Assembly: GCF_001984215.1 (NCBI RefSeq)
Contig: NZ_CP019420.1
Coordinates: 3,534,001 to 3,598,000, forward strand
Source: Mycobacterium sp. MS1601
GTDB taxonomy: Bacteria > Actinomycetota > Actinomycetes > Mycobacteriales > Mycobacteriaceae
DNA: 64,000 nt
Direction: 5' to 3'
Both the position numbers and the translations under genes were made by a program. Shown piece by piece: positions 9,926-19,272 of this stretch. The notes below the pieces were generated by a model. That model was not told where the DNA came from, made no database searches, and saw only the letters and a list, made by a program, of their open reading frames with translations. Numbering within the stretch: position 1 is the first letter of the stretch; each line of letters begins with the position of its first letter.

Positions 9926-10471
9926 ATGAAAAGCCGGGTTCTGCGCACGCTCGCCGGGCTGCTGATCCTCGTCATGGTCCTGGCCGCAGCCGGGTACCCC
10001 GTCTACGTCCGCCCGCAGATCGACCAGCCGCGCCCCGCCGACGCCATTCTGGTACTGGGCGGAACCGCGTCGGCGCAGCGGTATCTCACCGGACTCGAGT
10101 TGGCTGAACAAGGACTGGCGCCGACGGTCGTGCTGTCGAACCCGTACCGCCCGTCGGATCCGGTGCTCGATGGCCTCTGCACGCAGACGCAGTCACGATT
10201 TGCGGTCGAATGTTTTGCCCCCGAGCCGCGGACGACATTGGGGGAGGGCCGGGAGCTGCGCCGGATGGCTGCTGAAAACGGCTGGCGCACTGTCATCGTC
10301 GTCACGTCCACGCCACATGTCTCGCGCGCCAGTTACATCATCGGCAAGTGCTTTCACGGTGAGTTGGTGATGGTCGCCACCCCGCCGAGGCTGAGTCTGC
10401 CAGGGTGGGCGTGGTTGTACATGTATCACAGCGCCGGCTATGTGAAGTCGTGGCTGCAGGGAGACTGCTGA
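9926..10471 (+). CDS. YdcF-like DUF218 membrane-anchored protein
   Basis: About 181 residues: one N-terminal membrane helix (LAGLLILVMVLAAAGYPVYV) and a DUF218 domain with ADAILVLGG, LAEQGLAPTVVLSN, an acidic/arginine region TLGEGRELRRMA and VIVVTSTPHVSRA. DUF218 proteins include SanA/YdcF, thought to act on the cell envelope. The ATG at 9926 is preferred; GTG at 9902 would add eight residues. It follows ppx closely on the same strand and may be in the same operon. Confidence 0.85.
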   Translation: MKSRVLRTLAGLLILVMVLAAAGYPVYVRPQIDQPRPADAILVLGGTASAQRYLTGLELAEQGLAPTVVLSNPYRPSDPVLDGLCTQTQSRFAVECFAPEPRTTLGEGRELRRMAAENGWRTVIVVTSTPHVSRASYIIGKCFHGELVMVATPPRLSLPGWAWLYMYHSAGYVKSWLQGDC

Positions 10472-10502
10472 CGGGCTTCGGCCGGTCGTCGGCATCGCCG
10501 TC

Positions 10503-11831
10503 TCACGCCGACAGAACGACCCGGTTCCGTCCTCCGTGTTTGGCCCTGCGCAGGGCGTCGTCGGCGCGTTTGAGGAAATGGTCGGGGTCCGGATGGCCGT
10601 CGTAGAGGGCCACGCCGACTGAGATGGTCACGGGGACTTCTGTGTTGCCCACCGAGAACCGCTGCCCTTCGATGGCCTGCCGAACCTGTTCGGCAGCGTC
10701 GATGCCTTGGTCTGGCGCTATTTCGACGAACAGAACCAGAAACTCCTCGCCGCCGTACCGGAAGAGGAAGTCGGTGGAACGCAGGGTTTCGGCCACCGTG
10801 TCTGCGACCTGGCGTAGCACCGAATCTCCGGCTTGGTGACCGTGGCTGTCGTTGATCTGCTTGAAATGGTCGATGTCGAAGATCATCACGGCGAGGCCGG
10901 TCGAGTTCTTCACCGCAAAGTTGATCTCCCGGGCCAGGATCGAGGGAAGAAAACGCCGATTCATGGTTCGTGTCAACGTATCTCGGCCGCTTTCCATGTC
11001 TGTCAGACCTTGGAAGAGCCCGCTGAGCGCGGCGCCCATCTGTTCGACCGTTTGGCGCATTGTGCGCAGAGCCTCGTCGCGGACGCCGGGCGCGTCGCTT
11101 TCCAAAAGGGGCAGTAGTTGGGTATCGACGCGGACGATCGCCAGGCCCAGGGCCGCCAACTGTGCTGAGTCGCCGAACAGTACGCCGGCACGATGTCGCA
11201 CCCATACCCCGAAGGAAGTGCCGGACAGCGGTTTCAGAACGCTACCGTTGTCTGACTGCAGGATCCCGAACAGTATCGATTGTGACCATTCCATCAGGCT
11301 GGCGCGTTGGCGTTCTCGTTCCAGGTTGAGATCCTGATCCAGCGAGAAAAGTCGGTAGGCCTCTTCCAGGCGGGCGTGATCCTCCACCCCGTGGACATAG
11401 GAGCGGGCCATGATGGAGATGGCTCGATCTATGCGCTGATACACCGAACACATTGCGTCATAGCGCGATTCCCATGTCCGGTCGCAGTCGCGAATCAGCG
11501 CGGAGATCCGGCTCTGAAGTGTGGAAGCTCCCTCATTGACCAGATGAAGGGGCACATTGATCCGGGCGTGCACCTGTCCGATGAACTCTTGCCGGGCCTC
11601 GAACTCGGCTTCATCGGCGTCTGCTGTGGGTGCGCAGACCTCGGACAGCCAGGTGATGAGCGCCGGTTTCAGCTGTTCTTCGACAGCGGTGTTGTCCAGA
11701 AAGGTGCGGGCCTCCCGGTCGCCCAACAGCACGTGATAGAAGTGGTCCACCAGGCTGGCTGCGTTCTCATTGATCAGTGATGCGTAGAAGGGATCCAAAG
11801 CGGTGGTGTGCGCACTCGAGTGCGGGCTCAA
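10503..11831 (-). CDS. Globin-coupled diguanylate cyclase (GGDEF)
   Basis: About 442 residues. The N-terminal 150 or so resemble a globin-coupled sensor, with FYASLINENAASLVDHFYHV and the haem-proximal histidine context INVPLHLVNEG, as in E. coli DosC. A helical middle domain follows, then a GGDEF domain with active motif RYGGEEFLVLF and RxxD (RSTD) five residues before it, the inhibitory c-di-GMP site. Predicted role: oxygen/NO-responsive c-di-GMP synthesis. The start is uncertain: the frame is open to 11996 but that overlaps the next gene, so TTG at 11831 is a compromise. Confidence 0.88.
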   Translation of the reverse strand: MSPHSSAHTTALDPFYASLINENAASLVDHFYHVLLGDREARTFLDNTAVEEQLKPALITWLSEVCAPTADADEAEFEARQEFIGQVHARINVPLHLVNEGASTLQSRISALIRDCDRTWESRYDAMCSVYQRIDRAISIMARSYVHGVEDHARLEEAYRLFSLDQDLNLERERQRASLMEWSQSILFGILQSDNGSVLKPLSGTSFGVWVRHRAGVLFGDSAQLAALGLAIVRVDTQLLPLLESDAPGVRDEALRTMRQTVEQMGAALSGLFQGLTDMESGRDTLTRTMNRRFLPSILAREINFAVKNSTGLAVMIFDIDHFKQINDSHGHQAGDSVLRQVADTVAETLRSTDFLFRYGGEEFLVLFVEIAPDQGIDAAEQVRQAIEGQRFSVGNTEVPVTISVGVALYDGHPDPDHFLKRADDALRRAKHGGRNRVVLSA

Positions 11832-11859
11832 GGCAGACTGATCCGGTAGGTCACAGCGG

Positions 11860-12105
11860 TCAGAGAACTCCGATGCCGCCGCCCCAGGGCCACATGCCCC
11901 ACTGCGTCTCACCCAGCTCTCCGGGCGAAGTGGTGAGCTGGGCGTTGCCGGGGCTCTGGCACACCGTCGATGTGCCGGACACGATGTTGCCCGCATTGGT
12001 GCAGGAGGGTTGATCTGGTTCGGCCGAGGCGGCCGGAGCGGTCATGATGAGCCCCACTGCACCGGACGCGACGACCAGTGCAGTGACGGGTGAACGCAAC
12101 TTCAT
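11860..12105 (-). CDS. Small secreted mycobacterial protein
   Basis: 81 residues with a clear signal peptide (MKLRSPVTALVVASGAVGLI, cleavage after ASA). The short mature region has two cysteines (SCTNAGN and TVCQSPG) and a Gly/Trp-rich end (QWGMWPWGGG). This pattern is typical of small mycobacterial secreted proteins of unknown function; the cysteines probably form a disulfide. It lies just upstream of the diguanylate cyclase on the same strand and may be co-transcribed. Confidence 0.75.
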   Translation of the reverse strand: MKLRSPVTALVVASGAVGLIMTAPAASAEPDQPSCTNAGNIVSGTSTVCQSPGNAQLTTSPGELGETQWGMWPWGGGIGVL

Positions 12106-12566
12106 CTCGTTGTCCTTAGTTCTGCTGGGCGGTCGCTCAGCGGGCTGCGGGAGCTAGGGCAAGATCTTAGCAAACCCAGTGCCAGGTCGCCCGGGTTGGC
12201 GACGGCAGAGGGTGACGCCCATGGTGCGTGACCTCGCCGTTTTGTTGGCTGTCCCGGCAGGGTCGGCCCTCTCGCTGTCAACCATGGCGGCACTACGTGT
12301 TTGCCTGTCGAGGGACGTTCTGCGGCTGAGCCGGGGCCGAATCTGTCGCCAACGCCGACTCTTGCACTGGCGCAGTCCCATTCGATTTGCGGTAGTGGCA
12401 GTATCAAAGGCTTCCTGGCTACCGAGATTGCGCGTCAGCTCTCTGTTGGCCGATGCTGCCGAGTTCACAGGCACGTGCGTGCGGTTTGCCGAGAGAATGT
12501 TCGCGTGGCGATCCGACACGGTGTTCCAGGCCCCTGGCAGTCCGTGAAGATCGACTACGTGACGGC
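12106..12566. other. Intergenic region without a supported gene
   Basis: About 460 bases between the secreted-protein gene and the molybdopterin oxidoreductase. Frames on both strands are open but Arg/Ser-rich and look like GC-driven shadows; none has a convincing start or domain. It should hold two divergent promoters, but I could not pick out clear elements. Confidence 0.5.
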
Positions 12567-14402
12567 ATGATCGCTATGTCCGTGATCCGATCGGCAAAGT
12601 CCCGTACGGTGCAGCCTGTGGAAACTGACGGTCACGTTGTGCGAAACACCTCGGATCGTGTGGCGGGCGTTCCGGCGGCGGAACCGGACATCGAGCGCGT
12701 CCGTCTCGGGGAATGGGCGGGTGGTATTGCCGACCAACCGGCGAGCATCCCGTCGGTGCGCCTCGGTCGCCGCTGGGTCAGCACGTTGTGGTTGATTCCG
12801 CTGGCCGTCGCGGGCTTGCTCATCGGGGTGGCGGTCGCTCAGCATCTTCGCCAGTTCGACTGGATGCAGGAATTCCTCCAGCGCTACCCCGGCACAGCAG
12901 CAGCTCGTGGTCCCATCGAACCGGGCATTCCGGCCTGGCTGCGATGGAGTCACCTGTTCAACATCGTGTTCATGATGTTCATCATCAGGGCCGGTCTGCA
13001 GATTCTGGCCGATCATCCCCGGCTGTATCTCAATGCCGGTAGCACGCCGGGCACCGCGTGGTTGAGGTTGCGCGGGCCGGTGCCGGCGGATCGGCTGAAT
13101 CCCGACAACCCACGGCAGGTGTGGACTGCCAAAGATGACTCGGTCTCGCTACCAGGCTGGCTGGGCATTCCCGGTGTCCGGCACACGATCGGGCTGGCGC
13201 GGTGGTGGCACTTCACCTTTGATGCGCTGTGGTTGCTCAACGGGATCGTGTTCTATGTGTTGTTGTTCGCCACCGGACAGTGGAGGCGGATCGTTCCGCA
13301 GTCATGGGACGTCATTCCCAACGCGTTATCCACTCTGGTGCAGTATCTTTCGTTGGACTTTCCCGCCAATGACGGGTTCGTGGCCTACAACGGTTTGCAG
13401 TTGATCGCCTACTTCTTGACGGTATTCGTCTTCGCCCCTTTGGCTTTCATCACCGGTCTGCTGCAGGCGCCGGCGATCGCGGCTCGATTCGGACTGGGTA
13501 AGGGCCCGGCCAACCGGCAGATCGCTCGCTCGGTCCACTTCCTGGTTCTGGCCTGGATGGTGTTCTTCATCCTGGTGCATACGGTGATGGTGTTCTCCAC
13601 CGGTCTGGTGGGCAATCTGAACCACATCGTCTTCGGCACCAACACCGAATCCTATTGGGCGTTGGTGATCTACCTGCTGGTGATGGCGATCATCGCGATG
13701 CTGTGGTACCTGGCCACACCTGTCACGTTGAATCACCCGCGGTTGGTGCAGAAAGTCGGACAGCGTGCGATCGGCTGGATCAAAGGTCTCATGGAGTGGA
13801 TGCACCCTCGTGCCGACTACACCGAGAAGGACATCTCGCCGTACTTCTGGTCCAACGGCACCCTGCCGGACTCGGATGAGTACCGGCAGCTCCAGGCCGA
13901 CGGCTGGGCGGACTACCGCTTGCGGGTCGACGGCCTGGTGAACCATCCCACCAGCTTCAGCTATGCGGACCTGATGAACATGGACAAGCACGAGCAGATC
14001 ACCCAGCATTACTGCATTCAGGGCTGGTCGGGCATCGCCAAGTGGGGCGGGGTCCGGATGGCAGACATCATGCGCGTCGTCGAACCCCAACCGTCAGCGA
14101 AATGGGTGGTGTTCCGCTCCCTGGCAGACGGCTCCGAACCCGGTCAGGGCCGCTACTACGACTGCCACAAGATCGAACACATGCAGCACCCCATGGCGAT
14201 GCTGGCCTACGAGATGAACGGCGCACCGCTCACTGAAAGCCACGGCGCCCCACTGCGATTGCGCAACGAGGTCGAGCTGGGCTTCAAACAGATCAAGTGG
14301 ATCGAGTCGATCGAGTTCGTCGAGAGCTTCGATTCCATCGGCAAGGGGCAGGGCGGCTACAACGAAGACCACGAGTACTTCGGATACCGCATGCCGATCT
14401 GA
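12567..14402 (+). CDS. Membrane cytochrome b561-like / sulfite-oxidase-type molybdopterin oxidoreductase
   Basis: About 611 residues. The N-terminal half has five or six membrane helices with histidines placed for haem b (WLRWSHLFNIVFMMF, RWWHFTFDALWLL, SVHFLVLAWMVFF, HTVMVF). The C-terminal half (from about 430) is an oxidoreductase molybdopterin-binding domain, with the likely cofactor-ligating cysteine in TQHYCIQGWSGIAKWGG and late motif LRLRNEVELGFKQIKWI. A fused quinone-linked membrane anchor and MsrP/sulfite-oxidase-like domain is inferred; the substrate is unknown. The start is ATG 12567 or 12576. Confidence 0.85.
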   Translation: MIAMSVIRSAKSRTVQPVETDGHVVRNTSDRVAGVPAAEPDIERVRLGEWAGGIADQPASIPSVRLGRRWVSTLWLIPLAVAGLLIGVAVAQHLRQFDWMQEFLQRYPGTAAARGPIEPGIPAWLRWSHLFNIVFMMFIIRAGLQILADHPRLYLNAGSTPGTAWLRLRGPVPADRLNPDNPRQVWTAKDDSVSLPGWLGIPGVRHTIGLARWWHFTFDALWLLNGIVFYVLLFATGQWRRIVPQSWDVIPNALSTLVQYLSLDFPANDGFVAYNGLQLIAYFLTVFVFAPLAFITGLLQAPAIAARFGLGKGPANRQIARSVHFLVLAWMVFFILVHTVMVFSTGLVGNLNHIVFGTNTESYWALVIYLLVMAIIAMLWYLATPVTLNHPRLVQKVGQRAIGWIKGLMEWMHPRADYTEKDISPYFWSNGTLPDSDEYRQLQADGWADYRLRVDGLVNHPTSFSYADLMNMDKHEQITQHYCIQGWSGIAKWGGVRMADIMRVVEPQPSAKWVVFRSLADGSEPGQGRYYDCHKIEHMQHPMAMLAYEMNGAPLTESHGAPLRLRNEVELGFKQIKWIESIEFVESFDSIGKGQGGYNEDHEYFGYRMPI

Positions 14403-14562
14403 GCCGGTCCGGGAAGCTGGAGAAGAACGAGTGAAGGGGTGTTGTCGAAGTGGGAGGCGAAGGTGTGGCCGTCACCGATGATGTCGCCACGCCCAAGGAC
14501 GCCAATTGAGGTCGAGCCAGTTTCTCAGTTGGCCATGTAACGACGGGATCTGCTGAGCCGGT

Positions 14563-15042
14563 TCACTCGGGTATCAGCACTTCGCCGCCCGCCCCGGTCG
14601 GGACGCGCGTACCTGCCAGCGTCAGCGCCATGATCACCATGGTGGCGCCCAGACCGAGGTTCAGCCAGTTGTCGGCGGTGTCGACGGGAAGCACGTTGGC
14701 GGGCCCGCTCAAGTCGATCGTCAACCCGTGGACCCAGAAACCGAGGAACAGCAACCCACCGGCCAGCAAGTACGCACGTGAGCGCGCGTACGTCGTCGCC
14801 AGCACCAGCCCGGCCACACCCACGGCGACGTGAATCAGGTTGTGCAGGATCGACGTCTGGAAGATCCCGAACAGTTGGGTTGCGGATTCCGGTCCGGCCA
14901 GCCGCAGGCCATCGACATGGCTGCTGATCCCGGGGACGAATCCGAGGACGCCGACAATCAGGAGCAGCGCGCCCACCAGAATGGACGCGCACTGCACTGC
15001 CAGCAGCCCAACCTGAGGTCGACGTCGAACTCGCGTGCTCAT
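14563..15042 (-). CDS. DUF4383 integral membrane protein
   Basis: 159 residues with four hydrophobic segments and the DUF4383 pattern: GFVPG after helix 1, the LFGIFQTSILHNLIHVAVGV block carrying conserved Asn/His, and DNWLNLGLGATMVIMA in the last helix. The function is unknown; relatives are common in actinobacteria and are often stress-linked. GGAGGACGG precedes the ATG at a good distance. It sits alone between the oxidoreductase (convergent) and kdpE. Confidence 0.85.
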   Translation of the reverse strand: MSTRVRRRPQVGLLAVQCASILVGALLLIVGVLGFVPGISSHVDGLRLAGPESATQLFGIFQTSILHNLIHVAVGVAGLVLATTYARSRAYLLAGGLLFLGFWVHGLTIDLSGPANVLPVDTADNWLNLGLGATMVIMALTLAGTRVPTGAGGEVLIPE

Positions 15043-15112
15043 CGCCGTCCTCCTCCGACAATTGACGTTCTCGCAGGCTCACCGATTACCCGGGATCTGC
15101 AGAACTAACCGG

Positions 15113-15799
15113 TTATTGCTGGAAGCGGTATCCCATGCCGGGTTCGGTGAGTAGGTGTTGGGGGTGTGAGGGGTGGGGTTCGAGTTTGCGGCGTAGTTGG
15201 GCGAGGTAGACGCGTAGGTAGTGGGTTTCGGTGGCGTAGGCGGGGCCCCAGACTTCTTTGAGGAGTTCTTCGCGGCTGACGAGCTTGCCGCGGTGGCGTA
15301 CCAGCATTTCGAGGATGCCCCATTCGGTGGGGGTCAGGTGGACTTCGGTGCCGTTGCGGGTGACTTTTTTGGCGGCCAGGTCGACGGTGAAGGAGGAGGT
15401 TTCGATGATTGGTTGGTCGGTCTCCGGGGTTGTGGTGGCCCGTCGCACGGCGGCCCGTAACCGGGCCAGGAATTCGTCCATGCCGAAGGGTTTGGTGACG
15501 TAGTCGTCGGCTCCGGCGTCGAGTGCTTGTACTTTGTCTGAGGAGTCGGTGCGTGCCGAGAGCACGATCACCGGTGCCGTGAGCCACCCGCGCAGTCCGG
15601 CCAGGACGTCGATGCCGGAGATGTCGGGCAGCCCGAGATCGAGGATCACCACGTCAGGTGGGTGCGCGGCGGCGGTGTGTAGGGCTTGGGCTCCGGTGGC
15701 GGCGGTGTGGACGTCGTAGCCGCGCACGGACAGGTTGATCCGCAGTGCCCGCAGGATCTGTGGTTCGTCGTCGATCACCAGTACCCGTGTGCGGGTCAT
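15113..15799 (-). CDS. kdpE: KdpE: OmpR-family response regulator
   Basis: 228 residues. The receiver domain has the acidic pair in VLVIDDEPQI, the phospho-acceptor Asp in VVILDLGLPDISG, and a conserved Lys in DDYVTKPFGMDEF. The C-terminal OmpR/PhoB winged helix includes VHLTPTEWGILEML and AYATETHYLRVYLAQLRRKL. KdpE is activated by KdpD and turns on the high-affinity K+ transporter. It overlaps the kdpD stop by 4 bp. No kdpFABC genes are present in this window. Confidence 0.95.
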   Translation of the reverse strand: MTRTRVLVIDDEPQILRALRINLSVRGYDVHTAATGAQALHTAAAHPPDVVILDLGLPDISGIDVLAGLRGWLTAPVIVLSARTDSSDKVQALDAGADDYVTKPFGMDEFLARLRAAVRRATTTPETDQPIIETSSFTVDLAAKKVTRNGTEVHLTPTEWGILEMLVRHRGKLVSREELLKEVWGPAYATETHYLRVYLAQLRRKLEPHPSHPQHLLTEPGMGYRFQQ

Positions 15800-18345
15800 T
15801 GCGCACCTGCGGCGGCTAGATCGACGATCACGGTCAGCCCGCCGCCGGGGGTGTCGGTCACCGACAAGACACCGCCCATGGCTTCGGTGAATCCACGCGC
15901 CACCGATAACCCGAGACCCACGCCGGTGCTGTTGTCGGTGTCGCCGAGGCGTTGAAATGGTGCGAACATCTGCTCCTCGGTGCCGTGGGCCACGCCGGGG
16001 CCTTCATCAACGACGTTGATCAAGACCCGGTGGCCCACCTGCCCGGCGTTGATGCGGACCACACCGCCCCTGGAGTAGCGCAGGGCGTTGTCGACGAGGT
16101 TGACCAGTACGCGTTCCAGTAGACCGGAATCGGCCAGCACCACGGTGTCAGCGACGTCGACGTTGACCCGTTCCAGTCCGGCGCTGTGGGTGCCGCGGCG
16201 GATCCCCAGCAGCGCACGGTGAGTCACTTCCTCGACATAGACCGGGCCGAGGTTCGGTTTCACCACCCCGGCGGCCAGTCGGGAGGAGTCCAGCAGATTG
16301 CCCACCAGTGCGCTTAGCCCGTCGATCGATTCCTCCACAGTGGCCAACAGTTCGGCGGTGTCGCCCGGGGAGAAGTCGACCTCCTCGCTGCGCAGGCTGG
16401 ACACGGCGGCCTTGGCGGCAGCCAGTGGTGTGCGCAGGTCATGGCTGACCGCGGACAGCAGCGAGCGGCGCAACTCATCGGCCTTGGCGATGGCTTCGGC
16501 GCGACTGGCTTCCTCGGTCAGTTCGCGTTGGCGCACCAGGCCGGCTGCCTGTGTCGCGACGGCACCCAGCACACGCCGATCCCGGGCCGCCAGCTTACGG
16601 CCGGACATCAGCAGCCAGAATTCGTCGTCGCCGACCTCGACGGCGGTGTCAGCGGATTCGACATCCACACAGGGTGTTTCGCCGACACACGCGACGAGAG
16701 CAGGCTCACCGACCAGGGTGTCGCGCAACAGCGAGACCGACTGCTGCAGGTAGGTTTCGCGGACCCGCTCCAACAACGCCGTCAGATCCGCTCCGCGCAG
16801 CACCGATCCGGCGAACAATGCCAACAACTCAGCTTCGCGGGAGGCTTGGCGGGCTTCCCGGGCCCGGTTGGCGGCACCATCGACCAGCACGGCCACGGCG
16901 ACCGCCACGGCCAGCAACACCACCACGGTGACGGCGCTGTCGGGCGCGGCGATGGTGAGCGTGTAGCGGGGTTCGACCAGGAAGTAGTTGAGTAGAAAGC
17001 CAGACAGCACCGCCGATAGTGCCGCCGGTGCCACCCCACCGAGCAGCGCCACCACCAGCACCCCGACAAAAAACAGTGCGCTCTCCCCGCCCACGCCCAG
17101 CAGGGGGTCAAGGAGCAGGACGATGAGCGCGCACAGGGTCGACGGCACCACCAGCGCCGCCAGCCACGACGTCAAGTACCGGGTGCGCGGCGACAGATCA
17201 TCCAGTGTCCACTCGCGTCGGGCTTCGTCGTGGGTGACCATGTGGACGTCGATGGTGCCGGAGTGCTGCACGGTTCGGGCACCGATGCCCTCGTCGAGGA
17301 TGCGGGCCCACCGCGAGCGCCGCGACGTGCCGAGCACCAATTGAGTGGCATTGCGCTCCCGGGCGAAATCCAACAATGCTGTCGGCACATCGTCACCGAC
17401 CACGGTGTGCAGGGTGGCACTCAGGCTGGAGGCCAGTTCGCGGACCCTGCCCATCTGCGGCGCGGACACCCCGCTGAGCCCGTCCCCGCGGACCACGTGC
17501 ACCACCATCAACTCCGCACTGGACTTCGAGGCGATCCGCGAGGCCCGTCGTACCAGCGTCTCAGACTCCGGGCCGCCGGTGACGGCCACCACCACCCGCT
17601 CACGCGCCTCCCAGGTGTCGCTGATCTGATGCTCGGCACGGTATTTCGCCAGAGCAGCGTCCACCTGATCGGCCAGCCACAACAACGCCAGCTCACGCAG
17701 CGCAGTCAGATTGCCTGGACGAAAATAGTTGCTCAGCGCCGCGTCGATGCGATCCGGTGCATAGACATTGCCGTGAGACAGCCGGCGCCGCAACGCCTCC
17801 GGGGTGATGTCGACCAGCTCGATCTGATCAGCGCTGCGCACCACCGCATCGGGCACGGTTTCCTTCTGCTCGATGCCGGTGATCTGGGCCACCACATCGT
17901 TGAGGCTCTCCAAGTGCTGGACATTCACCGTGGACACCACGGTGATCCCCGCAGCCAGCAGTTCCTCGATGTCCTGCCACCGTTTCGGGTTCACACTGCC
18001 CGGGGTGTTGGTATGGGCCAACTCATCCACCAGCACCACCTGCGGGGCGCGAGCAACAACGGCAGGCACATCCAATTCAGCGAACCTGCCACCGCGGTAG
18101 TCGATATAGCGCGGCGGCACAATCTCGATACCATCAAGCAGATCAGCGGTCCTGCGCCGCCCATGAGTCTCCACCACCGCCGCCACCACATCAGTGCCAC
18201 GCTCCAGCCGCCGATGCGCTTCACCGAGCATCGCGAACGTCTTACCCACACCAGGAGCCGCACCCAAATAAATGCGCAACTCACCGCGCTTCTTCACGCT
18301 CACCTGACCATCATCCACCCGCCGGGCGGTTGCTTTGGGCAACAA
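15796..18345 (-). CDS. kdpD: KdpD: osmosensitive K+-channel sensor histidine kinase
   Basis: 849 residues with the full KdpD layout: an N-terminal KdpD domain with Walker A GAAPGVGKT near residue 30 and conserved DELAHTN, a UspA-like domain (VAVTGGPESETLVRRA and VLGTSRRSRW), four membrane helices around 395-490, a GAF-like linker, a HisKA box AVSHDLRTPLAAAK with His near 634, and HATPase motifs NALRYSRGG, DEGPGV and GVGLGLSVARG. It senses K+/turgor and phosphorylates KdpE. The true start may be GTG 18306 or 18300, because residues before KKRGELRIY look atypical. Confidence 0.95.
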   Translation of the reverse strand: MLPKATARRVDDGQVSVKKRGELRIYLGAAPGVGKTFAMLGEAHRRLERGTDVVAAVVETHGRRRTADLLDGIEIVPPRYIDYRGGRFAELDVPAVVARAPQVVLVDELAHTNTPGSVNPKRWQDIEELLAAGITVVSTVNVQHLESLNDVVAQITGIEQKETVPDAVVRSADQIELVDITPEALRRRLSHGNVYAPDRIDAALSNYFRPGNLTALRELALLWLADQVDAALAKYRAEHQISDTWEARERVVVAVTGGPESETLVRRASRIASKSSAELMVVHVVRGDGLSGVSAPQMGRVRELASSLSATLHTVVGDDVPTALLDFARERNATQLVLGTSRRSRWARILDEGIGARTVQHSGTIDVHMVTHDEARREWTLDDLSPRTRYLTSWLAALVVPSTLCALIVLLLDPLLGVGGESALFFVGVLVVALLGGVAPAALSAVLSGFLLNYFLVEPRYTLTIAAPDSAVTVVVLLAVAVAVAVLVDGAANRAREARQASREAELLALFAGSVLRGADLTALLERVRETYLQQSVSLLRDTLVGEPALVACVGETPCVDVESADTAVEVGDDEFWLLMSGRKLAARDRRVLGAVATQAAGLVRQRELTEEASRAEAIAKADELRRSLLSAVSHDLRTPLAAAKAAVSSLRSEEVDFSPGDTAELLATVEESIDGLSALVGNLLDSSRLAAGVVKPNLGPVYVEEVTHRALLGIRRGTHSAGLERVNVDVADTVVLADSGLLERVLVNLVDNALRYSRGGVVRINAGQVGHRVLINVVDEGPGVAHGTEEQMFAPFQRLGDTDNSTGVGLGLSVARGFTEAMGGVLSVTDTPGGGLTVIVDLAAAGAQ

Positions 18346-18418
18346 GGCCCGACAGGGTGAACTGGGAGTTCGCCCGCCCCATCACCGGCTGGACCTTCGA
18401 TCTTCGGCAAGCCCTTAT

Positions 18419-19141
18419 TCAGAGGCCAGGGCTGAGGATGTCGGCGATCGCGCTGCGCGGTACGGATACCTGCGTGGCGCCGAATGCCGGCGCGATGTCG
18501 CCGCGGCCGAAGAAGAAGATCACGGCGTCGTCGGTGACGGCGAAGTTCTGGAAGTAACCGGGGTCCGTGGCGGTGGCTGAGTCGAGGGTGATCGGTTGGC
18601 CGGCGGTACTGCTCAGTTGCTGCTCGACGATGGGAACGATCACCGACAGCGGCGCGGTGCCGGGCCGGAACAAGGTGTCGAAGGTGATCGGCGACCTGGT
18701 GGCGTGGTTGTAGCTGAACGCCTGGAACCATGCCGCTGGGTGCGCTGCATGCCGCAGCATCTGGTCGAGTGCGACGACGACGGTCTGGGTGCCGGTCGCA
18801 GGAGTTCCTGAGGCGTAGTCGGTGCTGGTGACGGTGATTGTGGAGGGAAGTTCGGAATCGCCAAGGGATTCCATGTCGGTGGCGTCGGCGTTGAAGTTGT
18901 CGACAGCTCTGGTCACGTAGTCGATGATTGCTTGTTCCTGCGGGTCGTCGGCTGGGATCGTGACATCGATGCTGCGCGCCGGTCCGGCGGCTCCGTAGAG
19001 GCAGTTGCCCTGCTGGTTGTGGGAGTTGCAGAACCCATACGGGTCGTGCAGAGGCGCAGCCGTAGCTGCGCCGGCTCCCCCCAGAATGACGACCGAGCTG
19101 AGCATGGTGGCCACACAAGCGGCGCGGACGAGGTGCTTCAT
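18419..19141 (-). CDS. MPT64/MPB64-family secreted protein (DUF3298-like)
   Basis: About 240 residues with a signal peptide (cleaved after ATAAP). The body closely resembles the mycobacterial antigen MPT64: a Cys pair in GFCNSHNQQGNC, AFSYNHATRSPITFDTLF, IVPIVEQQLS, YFQNFAVTDDAVIFFFGRGD and the ending VSVPRSAIADIL. MPT64 is an exported protein of M. tuberculosis with a DUF3298/RsiV-like domain. The ATG at 19141 (MKHLVRAAC) follows a GGAAGG ribosome site. It occupies the place where kdpFABC might be expected next to kdpD. Confidence 0.88.
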   Translation of the reverse strand: MKHLVRAACVATMLSSVVILGGAGAATAAPLHDPYGFCNSHNQQGNCLYGAAGPARSIDVTIPADDPQEQAIIDYVTRAVDNFNADATDMESLGDSELPSTITVTSTDYASGTPATGTQTVVVALDQMLRHAAHPAAWFQAFSYNHATRSPITFDTLFRPGTAPLSVIVPIVEQQLSSTAGQPITLDSATATDPGYFQNFAVTDDAVIFFFGRGDIAPAFGATQVSVPRSAIADILSPGL

Positions 19142-19272
19142 CGTGGTGTTTCCTTCCCTTCCGGGGATGGTGGTCGATGACAACAGCCTGCGTCCAACAG
19201 CTAAAGGGATTCTTGGCGGATTCTTGGCTCGAGCGGCGCTCTGACACTGGCGGCACGGATCCGCTTCTGGCG

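Noticed and set aside
12179..12547. 122-residue + strand frame before the molybdopterin oxidoreductase
   Set aside because: Ser/Arg-rich translation without a domain, signal or ribosome site; most likely a GC-driven open frame.
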